Below are positions 50,941-62,552 of a stretch of DNA of 64,000 nt, piece after piece. The stretch's first letter is position 1. Every line of letters begins with the position of its first letter. The stretch is from Gracilaria domingensis (Eukaryota; Rhodophyta; Florideophyceae; Gracilariales; Gracilariaceae). The position numbers were made by a program, and so were the translations under genes. The notes beneath the pieces are model-generated. The model had not been told where the DNA came from. It saw only the letters and a program-made list of their open reading frames with translations, and did not search any database. The stretch lies in assembly GCA_022539475.1 (NCBI GenBank), contig VCMS01000059.1, positions 1 through 64,000 of the forward strand, written 5' to 3'.

Positions 50941-53349
50941 ATGAGCACTGCCTTCTCGCCTGGCCCTGCGTCTGCTCCCGCGCGCGATTGTTATACAACA
51001 CCCGCTGCCAAATGCGACGTGCAGCCCGAGTCGCCCGCCGTAAGTCTTTATAACCCATGTTGCTACCGCCCGTATACATGGCAGTTCATCTGGAATCTGT
51101 TCATGAAATCGCCGCGGACGCGCTCCTGGTTGTTTCAGAAGCAATCGCCGGACACTGCTCACGTCATCAAGTCCTTGCTCAGCAGTCCAGTTCTGCTTGG
51201 TTACGTCTTTGGCTCCCATAGCGACCCGCAGCCGCTCGACTTTCCTGACATCGGCGACCTGCATACCGTCTTCACCAACGACAAACACACCATGCTCGGC
51301 TTCCACTTTGGTTTCCAGGGCATTCAACCCATCATGCCCTTGTTGTTTCAGGTCGCCAAGGACCCCACGCTTGGCAACCCCAACGTCGTCGTGCGAAGAA
51401 CCGCCACCCTCAAGTACCCGCCTGCTAACTGCTTCTTTAAGATAGAGATGAATTGGTGCGAATCAGGAGTTTTGGCTGTCTCCACCTCGTTATGCCCCAT
51501 TCACCCCACTGGTTCGCGTCCTGCCGGCCTCACTCCCTTCTTCGATAATGGCGAATTGCGAGTGTTCAACCGTCCCACCGCTGAGCGCTTCTTGCGCACC
51601 GTGCAGATGCTGGACGACCACAGCCCCTCGACCAATCATCCTGCACATGTCGATAAATGTGTGCAAGACTTTTTCGACCCCCCAGATGATTGCTATACTC
51701 TCACCGTATGTGAGCCTGACGACCCGTCTTATCATACGCGACTGCATCCCGTGTCCGTCATACGCCAGGACTGTGATCAACAGAGTTTCAATGTTGAGAG
51801 TGAGATGGCCAACCATGTAAAGCATACAACTACTGGCAGGTCCAATCTCACCCCTTTACCGCGCCATTGTGACCGTGGCGAACATGTCTCAGTTGCCGAG
51901 CCGGAGACCATCACATTATGGGCTGCATACCAGAATGTCGTTGCCCAATCCCGGAGGCTTGGCATATTCCACAGCATGATGGAAAGGCGAACGGGTGGTC
52001 GTTTTGGAAAGCAGATGCGACTATATGGCCGTGAGGCGCGATATACTTTTCTTTCTACCTCTGGAATCAACTTGCGCGGTCGCATCCAGAGATTGTGTAG
52101 TCAAATTGGGATAGACTATTCTGGGCCTCTCACCGATCGACATCTCATTCAGGCCCCGGGTACGGACGATGGAACTACAACGCTCCCCGGAAGTGGCGGT
52201 TTGGTAGCTGACGGTGTTGACGGAGAACTCGATATTACGGAACCCTTATCGGAATGCAGCTTTGAGTGGAAGAGGCGTAAGATTTTCGATACCTCTGCAC
52301 CATTCCCCGTACATCGTGAGATAGTACCGAAATCGGAGGTTGGGTACTGGAAAGAGCCACAGGTTGGAGTGAACTCTACTGACTTGGATCGAAGCCCTTC
52401 AGGGGATGCAACTGGTGCCGAGATTAGGGGGCATTGTGTTGCCGGCGGTGGAACAAGTCAAGGAGTTAATGTACCAGTTTATGGGAAATGTTTATCTCAG
52501 CCATGTGCGCCATTGGACGATCCAAGTCCGTTGTCAGCGTACGAGGCAGGAGTGCTCGATAATTCACATCAGAAGACTAACATAGACTCATTGGTGACCG
52601 CGGCCGAGCAGTTGGAGCAATGGGCCAAAAGCTCAAGCATAGACGAATCTACAATAACGAGAGAGGTGAACAAGAATAGCTCCGGCACTTTAAAGAGACG
52701 TCGTTCATTCGACCGCGTTGTTGCGCATTCCAAAGATGAGTCATCCCAGCTGAGCGGAAACCAAGCTTCCTTCTTTGTGCTACAGCCTCACTTGGCCGGA
52801 GCTGGTGCGTCTAGTGCGAACAAAAAGACAAGGAACATTTTAGATACAGTCTCAAATGGCACTGGGACAGATGAGTCACATAGTGGCGTTGGGCCGCCCA
52901 ACCCTGAGAAGGAGGCTACCTCTAGGAAGCCGGCAACAACCATCTGGACATGTAAGATATGTGGGGTGCCAATTCGTGGCAAGAAGGGGAATCTAAATCG
53001 ACATATTGCAAACAAACATGAGAACATCCGTGCGTACGCATGCAAAGTTCCTTCATGTGGGAAGCGGTTTCAAACGAGACTCAATTTGGTGCGCCATGAA
53101 AATGCCGTTCATCAAGGCCGCCCGTTTTTGTGTCCGCAATGTCCACGTACTTTCAAGACAGCACAGCATTTACAATCTCATGAGGTCTCAGCGCATGAAG
53201 CGGCTTCTGCTGCGTTGGCCTGCGAAGTGTGCGGTGGATGCTTTGGGAGACGGAGTACGTTGAATCGTCATCTTTCGAAAGTGCATAAGATCGACCCAAA
53301 GACTCTGAATTCTCCGGTTTCAAGAGGCAGGAATCAAACACAACCATGA
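50941..53349 (+). CDS. C2H2 zinc-finger protein, four fingers, with an uncharacterised N-terminal domain
   Basis: ATG at 50941 gives 802 residues. Four adjacent fingers sit at about 670-783: CKICGVPIRGKKGNLNRHIANKH, CKVPSCGKRFQTRLNLVRHENAVH (four residues between the cysteines), CPQCPRTFKTAQHLQSHEVSAH and CEVCGGCFGRRSTLNRHLSKVH. The first ~210 residues look like a folded domain with many aromatic residues (PYTWQFIWNLFMKSPRTRSWLF; MLGFHFGFQGIQPIMPLLFQV) that I cannot assign. The middle is polar and disordered, with several Thr/Ser-Pro-like motifs. Likely a DNA-binding regulator in the nucleus; targets unknown. Confidence 0.8.
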   Translation: MSTAFSPGPASAPARDCYTTPAAKCDVQPESPAVSLYNPCCYRPYTWQFIWNLFMKSPRTRSWLFQKQSPDTAHVIKSLLSSPVLLGYVFGSHSDPQPLDFPDIGDLHTVFTNDKHTMLGFHFGFQGIQPIMPLLFQVAKDPTLGNPNVVVRRTATLKYPPANCFFKIEMNWCESGVLAVSTSLCPIHPTGSRPAGLTPFFDNGELRVFNRPTAERFLRTVQMLDDHSPSTNHPAHVDKCVQDFFDPPDDCYTLTVCEPDDPSYHTRLHPVSVIRQDCDQQSFNVESEMANHVKHTTTGRSNLTPLPRHCDRGEHVSVAEPETITLWAAYQNVVAQSRRLGIFHSMMERRTGGRFGKQMRLYGREARYTFLSTSGINLRGRIQRLCSQIGIDYSGPLTDRHLIQAPGTDDGTTTLPGSGGLVADGVDGELDITEPLSECSFEWKRRKIFDTSAPFPVHREIVPKSEVGYWKEPQVGVNSTDLDRSPSGDATGAEIRGHCVAGGGTSQGVNVPVYGKCLSQPCAPLDDPSPLSAYEAGVLDNSHQKTNIDSLVTAAEQLEQWAKSSSIDESTITREVNKNSSGTLKRRRSFDRVVAHSKDESSQLSGNQASFFVLQPHLAGAGASSANKKTRNILDTVSNGTGTDESHSGVGPPNPEKEATSRKPATTIWTCKICGVPIRGKKGNLNRHIANKHENIRAYACKVPSCGKRFQTRLNLVRHENAVHQGRPFLCPQCPRTFKTAQHLQSHEVSAHEAASAALACEVCGGCFGRRSTLNRHLSKVHKIDPKTLNSPVSRGRNQTQP

Positions 53350-56315
53350 ATGCACGATGCGAAGACATGTCGTCCGTCCTGTTCCGGTCTGGCCGTAAGA
53401 CGCAAATGGGAGAAAACCTGCTTGATGTTTACTTTGAAGTCTGTAATCCTTTACGGTAGAGATTGAGATTCAAGTTGCAAAGCAATTCTACAGAAGGAAT
53501 GCAACGTTAACGCTCGATCGCATAGCGAGTATTTCGGAAACTCAGAAAATGAATGTTGTGAGCGGTTTCGTTGTGTTCTTCAAACTGGCTTCATATGTTA
53601 GATAGCTTCCAACGGGGGACAACGCCAGAGAGGAGACGCTCAGGACGCTCACAAGTAGCCTAAAATGCTCTTGTCCAAGGCCCACAAGAATGATTATCGA
53701 AAGAGGATTAATCCTCTTCTCACTACCAAGAGTTGTGTTGGACAGGTAATGTCCAGCACGACTGCTATGCCGATTCAAGTCAGGACAAGACTTTGCCCTT
53801 CACCGATTTTACCGGTATGTACCTTTCTGGTGTAACATTCACAACAGCCAGTGTTCTTTTAAAGCCACCTGTACTTAACAAAGTTTTTTCTTAGAACTGT
53901 ATGAAGAGTAATCAGCTTCCAACACTCGTGTATTCCAGCGCCCGTAACCATGAACGATTTGAAAAGCCCGCCTTGGAACCCAGTGTACTGGGCACTATAG
54001 AAGCGAGCACGCGAAGCTAAGGATATCCTTATGCTACTACAAGGAGGTACAGTACCGGCACGACATGATCGCTACGAGCGCCAAGGAATCAATGTAAATA
54101 CCAATCAAAATGTTAAGAAGTCCGGCTTTATTCAAACCAACAACCAAGGGTCACCTATATGTTTACTCTATTCCTAAGAAATTTTCTTCCGATACATGTT
54201 TTTGAAACCACTTTCTGCTCTTCCACTAAGAAATTGGCAGAGCCTAATCGCAACGAGTATAGGTACAAATATGTTACATTGTTTAGTTCACATACAGGAC
54301 TGTGTAGTAGGCAACAACACCAACTGATTTTATGAACTTGAGGAGGAAGCCGTCCATGCATGTGACATTGCATCCCTAACACATTATCCCGAAGCTTGCG
54401 TCACTGCTTAGCATTAATCGGAACGCCTCCTACGCCCCTCATCATTTCTCGGATGTCCTTCACGAAACTGGAGTTCTTGCGTTGAACAGATGAACTGCCT
54501 GTCTTTCTTACTCACATCATGCGCGAAGATATGTGCACTGTTGGCAAAGTCTGCTGTATAATCTGCCAATTTCATCAGGAGTCATAGCGCGGAGTGGCAG
54601 ACACGCGCAGGTCTACCACAAGGATGTAGATGGGTGAGGATAGTGGGACTTTCTAATATACAGTGGGCGAGATGCACAAACAATCTGGCAGTTCTTCAGA
54701 GATGCAGATTCAGCAGGGTTCTCTGGAAACTGAGGACAAAGCGGGAATGGCACCTTCACGTTTCATTGTTGGGTAGAACGATGGATGCGGATCCGATATC
54801 TTCATTTGCATGCATCATACAGAGTAGATTTTCTGTCATGAGAAGCGTGTGTGAAGTTCACACTGTGAACGATAGGATCGTGGAAAACATAGACATTTAT
54901 GACGATGTTCTGTTTTCAAATGCTTACCGTCTCTGTCCCAACATAGAAACATGGTAAATCAAAATGCGCTCGCTGCCTGCCGCATTAGGAACTGTAAAAG
55001 AAAGAGGGTGAACAAATGGGCTTACTTGCTAGTTCTTGTCGGAACTAATCCTTTAAAGCTCAACATCAGACATCGCACTCAATCGGAAAGGGTCGCTTGG
55101 AAAGACTTGCAGCTCTAACAGTGTCCAGACATGAGCTGAACTAGATACCTAAACGAGGTCTCATGAGCTTTGTCTTGACCGATTTGCGCTAACGACGGAA
55201 TCCTTTTGAGTAGCTAATTCCACGCCATGGTTGCCTGTTCTAAGGCTGATGGCGCATCAATTATAGAGTAATATGTTTGATAACTTTCATGATACAGAGA
55301 CTACCATACCCTTCGTTCTCCGAGCCACAAGCGTGGAACACCTGAGCCCGCGCAATGCCTTCCATGGACTGTTACCTTTCAGCCTCTTTCATTCCATATC
55401 ATATGGTAACGGAGGCTTTCTTCATGCCTGCAAGAGAATGTACCTGAATCATTTCGCTCGTTACAATGTGGACAGGCGTGGAAACAACGCATCTGGAACT
55501 CGTATTTCGAAGTCACCATTGAGTCCCACAAAGAAGGTGCGCCAGGGGTCGGGAGGGAGGATAAACGAGGGTCGAAAGTTTCAGCTCGAAGGACTAATAT
55601 CGAAGGTAGAGTCGACTCGATCACTATTTGGAGGTGTGGACTCTGGAAAAAAGGAAAGTTTTCAGGATTGGAAAAAAGAAAAAGTGTCTTGCTCTTTTAT
55701 TGGACAGTCCAAAAAAATGACATCTAAAATGTTTCTTAAGTTTCACAAAAATGTAATTGTTTGATGAACCATTCTCGAAGAATACTCTTGGTACCTTTGT
55801 ACAAAGTTTGTACCGGTGGGCAGTACCGACTCGGTACATATTGTGCTCTTGGAGATGAACATGGTTTGAAGCATCTTTACCAGACGGAAAACCACCCACT
55901 AAGTCTCATTGTCGCATGTTGTGAAGAGCTTCCGTTTGCGAAAGTGTTGATCTTATCATTCGGACCAGAGCAACCAATATCGACATTTAAAGATTGTCGC
56001 CTCAGCTCTGCATGTTTAAAACAATTTGCGGCCCTTCGCGGACGAAAAACTGTGAAAACCTGTCGAAGTACGTTTTTGTTCGAGTTGGCCTTTGTAGTCG
56101 AGATCCTCGCAATTCACGTTTGTTGCGGCATAGCATTACTACCACACAAGTGTACCGAAGGCTACCTTTCAAAAGGGGTTCGACATTTTCATCCGAAAGT
56201 GACCGTCTTCAGCCGCTCAAATTCTGAAACGGGCCCAGCGTGGGGGGCGACTCGGATAGATATCTCACGGCACTTTAACACCCCGACGCTCGCATAACCA
56301 AATATTTCAAACAAC
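53350..56315. other. 3-kb spacer, no supported gene
   Basis: Short frames only. An ATG frame at 55764-56297 (177 residues) ends 19 bp before the next gene's ATG but has no domain and an uneven composition. An 18-bp perfect palindrome (53702-53719, aagaggattaatcctctt) and a ggtac-rich patch (55790-55840) were seen. Confidence 0.4.
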
Positions 56316-57398
56316 ATGTCGACCACCTCCAGCGAAGACAAGGTCCAGCCGCATGACAATGCGCATCGCGTCCTGCACCGTGGTGAGGCTGACGAAAGAA
56401 AACGGTCCCACCCGACGTATCACTACGCCTCATCTTCCGAGCCAGACAGAAAACAAAGACGAAGCGCCTCCGAAAGGTCTTTCGAATCGAGCATGCAGCG
56501 CTACGCGAGGCCTCACTCGAAGGACACCGACTCTGCGAAGTACGATGGTCGCCGACGCCGGACACCTTCCATTGAACCCTCTCGTTCCGAAGGCTCACGC
56601 TACAGTCCAGCCCCACCCTTCAAGGGCTCAAGAATTGGAAAACGAATCAGAAGGCGCCCGCAAAGGTGGGAAGGGGAAGGCATGGACGGACGTTCGCATA
56701 GAATGGGTTTGGCTCGCGTTAAGTACGATCCTAACGAAATAACCGGTGAAAGCACGATGTCTATGGAGTCGTCTAGGTCAGAGGCGGACGTTCCGATCGT
56801 GGACAGTCCGTATGCCGACTTGCGCAAAGCTGTAAATGCGTGCGAATTGCAGAACAGTAGGCGGGACATGGTTGACTGGTTTCACTCTTGGCAACTGCGT
56901 GCCGTGTCCAAGCAAGCTGCTCAGCAAAAGGCGTTACATGTGTTTCTGAAGAGAAGACTACGAAAGCGGACTACGAGATCCCCAGAGCATGACCGCATGG
57001 AGCAAGACGCGCTGCGAAACGCTCGCCTTGCGATTCCTGAAGGTAAGGAGAGTGAGATGCCATCACCGAGCGAATTGCCACCAGAGTTTGACGTGATGAA
57101 TGAAGATTTCATTGTCCCGAATGTAATCCGACTGCCACTAGAAGCCTACATGCCGCGACGCATGGCTGCTGTTGGGGGAGCTATAACACGCGAAGAACTT
57201 CTTTCAATTGTTCCCCGCCCGCCACAGGACTCGCCTTTTTATGGACCGAAGGATGCGAATGGAAAGGATAAGTGGATGATACTACCGACAGTTCATGCAT
57301 CTGCGCAGTGGAATTCGAGGAAATCCAACGGTCGTCGGAGAGCCTACCAAGGCAAGCAGGAACAAAAGGCCAAAGTAGAAGATTCTCTTCGATCTTAG
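56316..57398 (+). CDS. Basic Ser/Arg-rich protein, unknown function
   Basis: 360 residues from ATG 56316. The first ~130 residues are Ser/Arg/His-rich, with RS-type and proline-directed sites (RRRRTPSIEPSRSEGSRYSP), as in RNA-binding or splicing proteins. The C-terminal part looks folded: SPYADLRKAVNACELQNSRRDMVDWFHSWQLRAVSKQAAQQKALHVFLKRRLRKR, then EFDVMNEDFIVPNVIRLPLEAYMP, then a basic tail. I recognise no domain. Likely nuclear. Neighbour on the other strand is the ABC transporter, whose 3' end is 293 bp away. Confidence 0.65.
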   Translation: MSTTSSEDKVQPHDNAHRVLHRGEADERKRSHPTYHYASSSEPDRKQRRSASERSFESSMQRYARPHSKDTDSAKYDGRRRRTPSIEPSRSEGSRYSPAPPFKGSRIGKRIRRRPQRWEGEGMDGRSHRMGLARVKYDPNEITGESTMSMESSRSEADVPIVDSPYADLRKAVNACELQNSRRDMVDWFHSWQLRAVSKQAAQQKALHVFLKRRLRKRTTRSPEHDRMEQDALRNARLAIPEGKESEMPSPSELPPEFDVMNEDFIVPNVIRLPLEAYMPRRMAAVGGAITREELLSIVPRPPQDSPFYGPKDANGKDKWMILPTVHASAQWNSRKSNGRRRAYQGKQEQKAKVEDSLRS

Positions 57399-57691
57399 CT
57401 ATAAACACAATCTCAGTGATCCAGTTAAACAACAAGTTCAGCTAATGCTCCACTAGCGGAGAATGGTCTTCTGTGAAATTTATATAAGCGCGTCTCATAT
57501 CACAAGCGCTATGCTTGCGTATCATTTCTTCGTCGGATCTCTATGATGTTTAGAAATAAGTACTTCCAAGAGCACGCACAATGGATTTCATTGCATGTCC
57601 TGAGTCAAGCTTTGACTGGTTCACTTTTGAAGGGGCGGTAGATCAAAGCTGTTCCCTTCTTGTTGGTTATGCGATTGCGGCATACGCTTCG

Positions 57692-59683
57692 TCATGACGG
57701 GCTTTCGTCAATTCGCCTCATAGTTTGGTCGTCAGACCCCAGACGAAGCACGAGATTGTGGTATTTGAATAAGCTGGGCCGGTGTCCAACGGAGATGTAA
57801 CTGATCCCTAGCGTTTGCAGATGGGAATACAACCGATCCTCCGAGGCTACGTCTAGAGCACTCGAGCATTCGTCCAAAATTGCGAGCTTCGGCGTTCCAA
57901 CGATTAGGCGAGCGAAGGCAAGCCGCTGTTGCTCTCCCAACGACAGAATTCCAGACCAGTCTCTAATCTCGTCTAGGCCACCAACTCGGGATGGAAGTGA
58001 CTCTAAATTGACAACTTCCAAGGCCGCGTTGAGCTCCTCAGGGCTCGCGTTGGACTCTGAGACAGGGGTTGGGTACACCAGCTGCTCTCTCAGAGACCCC
58101 AATGTACAGTATGGCTTTTGCGGCAAGAAAAGCATATCCTTGAGTTTGGGCCGCATTATGGTCCCGTCCCCACATACCCACAGTCCGGCCAATGCCCTTA
58201 AAGCACTGCTCTTCCCAGTTCCAGACGGACCGACTATGAGCATTCTATCCCCGCTCTCCAATGTGAATGACACATCGTTGAAGAGCACGCGACGCAACCT
58301 GTCCGGGGTTTTCAAAGTGAGACTGTCAACAACGACCTTTGATTCACCATTGGGAGTTATTGTAGTAGAAATGGTAGAGCTTGAGGATCCGTCTTCTAGG
58401 TTCAGAAGCTCGTCGATCTCATGCGCGCCTTCTCTTCGCAGCTTCTCCAATTGCAATTTTCGGAATCGAGCTATAGCTTCTTGTCTTCCATATAGCTTGG
58501 CAAATCCGCGATCTCCGGCAACCTCGTCACTTCCTGCACCTGTCTGCTCTGGGCCCGCAGAATCTTCATCATCCTCAGAGAAAGTTACATCAGAGGCCTT
58601 TCCGAAGCGGTTGTATATGAACTCTTCGAGCTCACCAAGACGGTCAATTCCGGCAGAAAACGCACTTAGTCTTTCAAACTGATTAACAATGAGGGATAAG
58701 TCATCGAGAATATGACCAAAAGCTTGTTGTGACTGTGACACCACGCCGAGTTCTATGGTACCATCAAAGTACAATGGAGCAATAATCACAAGCGGGAGAA
58801 TTTGAATTATATAGGAGTAAGTTGTGGTGAAGAACGCCAGATTTCGAGACCACACAATAAGATCGATCATGTTTAGAAAGACAGCACCAAAACGTCTCGA
58901 AATTTCAAACTTCTCACGCTCCTCGCCTCGGTAAAAGGCGATGCTCTCTGCGTTTTCTCGAACTCTTATCAAGGAGTAACGGAAATCGGCTTCCTTTTGA
59001 AGTTGCATGAAGTTAAGATTAATCATTCGCTTTCCAAGCAAAATGGCAATGATTGTTCCAAACGAAGAATAAGTAAACAGGACAATAAACAGTTTGGGAT
59101 ATATGGTGAGCAGAATGAAAGAAAAGTTAACAAGATCAACAACCGACAGCAATATGGTCATAAAAAGCGACAGCGATGTGGATGTAAAGGCATTAATATC
59201 CTCCGCAATTCGCTGATCAGGATTGTCAACGGTTCCCCTTTGGTCAATCTCGTAGTAATTTCTCTCGGCAAAGTAATCGCCCAATACTTTTTCGGTGTAC
59301 CACTTTCGCCATCGCAGAGCTAATCTTTCTTTCGCGTACGAATACCAAACCAGAATGGGCAAAGCACAGAGCAACACAACGGTGAACAATTTGATCTGTT
59401 TCCAAAACATTGGCACGTCCTTCTTCTGTAGAGCGGTCCAAAAGTCACGCGAGATGTAGGAAAACACAACCGAAAGGCCGCTTCGAACCAACCCGAGGAA
59501 TATGACCCATGTGATGTTCACTTTTGCGCCGGAGCCATACTTCCAAAAGGGCTTTGCCAGCGTCCAGAACAGAAACCACAAGCGTCGTGGGTCCTGACGT
59601 TGCTTGTCAAGACGCTGCTGCTGCGTGGTTTGTAGGTGATTGGTCGCGGCGGATGTAGACGGCTGCATGGCATCGACGGCCAT
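57692..59683 (-). CDS. ABC half-transporter, ABCD2/SbmA-YddA type
   Basis: 663 residues. An N-terminal membrane domain with about six helices carries family motifs: SYISRDFWTALQKKD, ALRWRKWYTEKVLGDYFAERNYYEI, and the EAA-like DNPDQRIAEDINAFT. After a Glu/Asp/Ser linker with no counterpart in bacteria comes the ATPase domain: Walker A GPSGTGKSSALRALAGLW (about residue 485), signature LSLGEQQRLAFARLI (about 580), Walker B LAILDECSSALD, and a switch His (ISVGHRP). Homologues include bacterial YddA and the plant plastid ABCD2. It would work as a homodimer; the substrate is unknown. No clear transit peptide; the N-terminus is Gln/Thr-rich. Confidence 0.9.
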   Translation of the reverse strand: MAVDAMQPSTSAATNHLQTTQQQRLDKQRQDPRRLWFLFWTLAKPFWKYGSGAKVNITWVIFLGLVRSGLSVVFSYISRDFWTALQKKDVPMFWKQIKLFTVVLLCALPILVWYSYAKERLALRWRKWYTEKVLGDYFAERNYYEIDQRGTVDNPDQRIAEDINAFTSTSLSLFMTILLSVVDLVNFSFILLTIYPKLFIVLFTYSSFGTIIAILLGKRMINLNFMQLQKEADFRYSLIRVRENAESIAFYRGEEREKFEISRRFGAVFLNMIDLIVWSRNLAFFTTTYSYIIQILPLVIIAPLYFDGTIELGVVSQSQQAFGHILDDLSLIVNQFERLSAFSAGIDRLGELEEFIYNRFGKASDVTFSEDDEDSAGPEQTGAGSDEVAGDRGFAKLYGRQEAIARFRKLQLEKLRREGAHEIDELLNLEDGSSSSTISTTITPNGESKVVVDSLTLKTPDRLRRVLFNDVSFTLESGDRMLIVGPSGTGKSSALRALAGLWVCGDGTIMRPKLKDMLFLPQKPYCTLGSLREQLVYPTPVSESNASPEELNAALEVVNLESLPSRVGGLDEIRDWSGILSLGEQQRLAFARLIVGTPKLAILDECSSALDVASEDRLYSHLQTLGISYISVGHRPSLFKYHNLVLRLGSDDQTMRRIDESPS

Positions 59684-61418
59684 TTGTCAGAGAATTGGGG
59701 CGTTGCGTCGCGCGTCGGAGCGCGAGCGGGAGCTTGGGCGCGTCACAAGAGGGCGGGGCTGAGGCCCAGACGAACGAGTCTGGCGGGGAGAAAGCTACAG
59801 CCCGAGCGTCGAAGGCTCATGCGTGGTCGAGCAATGTTCGCGGTAGCGGGAAGCATGGGCGCTGCGCGCAAGCCATCACACGTAATGCCGAAAAACGGCT
59901 TGACACAAAATCAGAAGGGGGATCAGCAGCGCATCGATTCGTGCCGGAAGACAGCAGCGTCAGCAGGCGCTGTCGTGCGGCCCTCGACTGTCGGAATCGT
60001 GGGTCGGAATTGCAAAGAGGCTCCATGACGGAGCGGAGTGGTTCTCAATTCGGTAGCACGTGTACACTTGTCGAGCGCGACGCATTGCTGGCGCGATGTT
60101 GATTGAGGGGACCACACGGCGCTCGGGTCCCGAGGACCGGCGCGGGACGGTGGCACGTGGGCAGTAATTGGACTCCCACCTGTAATCAGGGGTAGAAGGA
60201 GGGCTACCGACGGTGATCATGATCAGAGTGTGGTATCTAATGTTACTTTGGGGCGCACATGGGCTGCACGATACACGCTCAGCGGACGACGGCATGCACG
60301 CCAAAACGTTTCAACCTCATCGACAGCCTAGCATGGCTGTTCGCAACTTGTTTCTTCCTCTTCTTCGATGATCTCGAGCAAAGTGCTCAGCCTCATGCGA
60401 TGAAAGCGCAGCAGTGCATTTAATGTAGCCCGAAACGCGCTCTGCCTCCGCTGAAGCGATAGGTAGAGAGAGCCGCAGGCTCTCGAGCAGCGAGAACACG
60501 TGGCCCAGACACGTACACCAAAGTGCTGAGCTGTTTGATTTTGTACACCACGAGCAGTGTCTTCGCTCTCGTCACCACGAAATAGCAAGGCAACACGAGC
60601 TCATAGCGTCTCGAGTGCGTACTGACAGCCGGGGGGCGCCGCCGCGTACCACAAAGCGGCTCAGCTGCAAACAAGCAGCATCAGCAGCGTGCACACGCAT
60701 TGGAAGCGTCCCGCAAGTGTTGTGAGACGCTTCGCTGTGAACGCATCGCTAGCTCTAAGAGTGCACGAGTCAAACGCTCAACGCTCTTAACATACACGGC
60801 GCACTGCCTTACCTTATGACACCGACGGCGGCCAGTCTGTCGCGCGCGCCATATCTTCGGGACCAGGGCCGCGACGGCTGTCGGGCGGCAAAATCGCTGT
60901 AAACGGCGCAGCGGGCGCGCTTTCCCAACCAGCCGCGGCGCCTTGTCAGCCGCCAGCGAGACGGCGCGCGGCGGCGGCGGCGGCGGCCCCACAAGTGGCA
61001 GCCACGGCGCGCGCGCGCGCAGCCAGCGCGCCGCGCGCGCAGAGATACAGCGCGCGCGGCACGCGGCCACGCGCGGCCGGCGCCAGCGCACGGCGCGGCG
61101 CGAAACGCGGCGGCCACGCCGCGTCACGTGGCCGAAAACGGCCGCGGCGGCGGCGCGCCATTGGCCGACGCGCGTCCTGGGCGCACGGCGCCCGCGCTCG
61201 CTGCGCCGCGCGTCGCGCGTAGCGCGGCGAGCTATCGCCGCGCCAACGTACTTATTGCGCGCCCGCGCGCCCGCCCGCCGCGCACAGACGCGTCGCACGG
61301 CTAGATACCACCCACACGCCGCTTCCGCAGCGCCGCACCCCGACCCCTCCCCCCCACGCCGCCCGCTCGCTCGCGACCGTTGCAGCCCGGCGCCCGTCGA
61401 GCCCCCCCCCCCGCCGCC
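59684..61418. promoter_or_regulatory. Divergent GC-rich spacer between ABC transporter and kinase
   Basis: 1.7 kb. 60,800-61,300 is extremely rich in GCGCGC with long chance frames on both strands, Arg/Ala-rich and without domains. A C-run (about 61401-61411) lies just before the kinase ATG. Confidence 0.45.
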
Positions 61419-62552
61419 ATGCCTGCCCATGTGTCTCGCCGCTCGTTCAATGGCCACTCCGCGCACGCCCCTTGCATCCATGCTCCACGTCATTCCGCCC
61501 ACTCCCGCTGCGCCACGCTCCTGCTGCCCGCCTCGCCACCTCATCGTCTGCACTTTCCGTACGCAGAGCCGGACTACCGATCGCACCGTTCGTCCACCGC
61601 CGCGCGTCCACTCCCTCCGATGGTGTCCTCCCCCGCCTCTGCTCCGCGAGCGCACGATTCCACCCCAACTCGCCGTTCCAATCCCTCTTCCCATCGCCAC
61701 TCGCCCATTCGCGATCGCTATCATGTGATCGAATCACTGGGGCGCGGCCACATGGGCACAGTCTACCGCGCTATCGACAACCGAGACCGCTCCAACGTCG
61801 CCGTCAAGGTCGTCAAGAAACGTCTCTTGCGTCACAAAGGCGAGAGAACAGCCCTCTTCCGCGAAATCAACGTTCTTCGAAATCTCGACCATCCAAACAT
61901 TCTATCCTTCCGCCACGCTTTTGAAGACCAAGACGCAGTTTATATCATTACCGAGTTCATTCCAGGCGGCGATCTTTATACATATCTGGATAACTCGCCT
62001 GCTGGCCTTCCCGAGCGACAAGCTCTCAGGTTCATGCGCCAGCTGCTCAAGGCCTTGCACTACCTGCAAACCAAGGGCATCAGCCATAGGGATATTAAGC
62101 CGGAAAACATTCTCGTCACGGAGGACGGCAACATTAAGCTCGCCGATTTTGGCCTCTGTCACTTGCGCCGCCCCAATGGTCCATCCGCCACAAAACATCT
62201 GTGCGGCACTCCGCAGTACGCAGCTCCCGAGATCGCCAGCAACCACTCTTATATCCCGGAGCAGAGTGATATGTGGTCTTGCGGAATTCTGTTCTACGCC
62301 TTGCTTACCAAAAGTCTCCCGTACAAGTCAAGGGACAAATCAAGTTTGATGCGAGAAATCCGTCAATTAGATACCCATGAGCTTCTCAAATCCCGCAAAC
62401 TTTCTGCCGTTTCAAAACCCAGTCGTACGCTTCTTAAAGCACTTCTTTCGCGTTCACCTGCAAGAAGGCCTTCGGCCGCCAGCGCAATTGAGCTGGTCGA
62501 AGACGCAATGCTTGGACCGCGAGAGTATCGCTCAAGGCATATGCCGTGGTGA
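61419..62552 (+). CDS. Serine/threonine protein kinase, CAMK-like
   Basis: 377 residues from ATG 61419. About 100 residues rich in Pro, Ser, His and Arg precede the kinase domain. All catalytic elements are visible: glycine loop LGRGHMGTVY, VAVKVVKK (Lys), REINVLRNLDHPNIL (Glu of helix C), HRDIKPENIL, LADFGLC (DFG), CGTPQYAAPE, and QSDMWSCGILFYALLTKSLPY. DIKPEN and the CGTPQYAAPE form place it with CAMK/SNF1/NIM1-type kinases. The domain ends at about residue 365, leaving only a short tail with no regulatory domain. The substrate is unknown. Confidence 0.9.
   Translation: MPAHVSRRSFNGHSAHAPCIHAPRHSAHSRCATLLLPASPPHRLHFPYAEPDYRSHRSSTAARPLPPMVSSPASAPRAHDSTPTRRSNPSSHRHSPIRDRYHVIESLGRGHMGTVYRAIDNRDRSNVAVKVVKKRLLRHKGERTALFREINVLRNLDHPNILSFRHAFEDQDAVYIITEFIPGGDLYTYLDNSPAGLPERQALRFMRQLLKALHYLQTKGISHRDIKPENILVTEDGNIKLADFGLCHLRRPNGPSATKHLCGTPQYAAPEIASNHSYIPEQSDMWSCGILFYALLTKSLPYKSRDKSSLMREIRQLDTHELLKSRKLSAVSKPSRTLLKALLSRSPARRPSAASAIELVEDAMLGPREYRSRHMPW

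Noticed and set aside
53702-53719. 18-bp palindrome aagaggattaatcctctt
   Set aside because: Isolated in a spacer, AT-rich centre, no neighbouring gene start; not enough to call a site.
55273-56297. Two consecutive plus-strand frames (163 and 177 codons) before the basic protein
   Set aside because: No recognised domain, uneven composition, no splice link to the next gene; left unannotated.
60681-61724. 347-codon minus-strand frame in the kinase upstream region
   Set aside because: Low-complexity Arg/Ala/Gly translation of GCGC-rich DNA, open in several frames at once; no domain.
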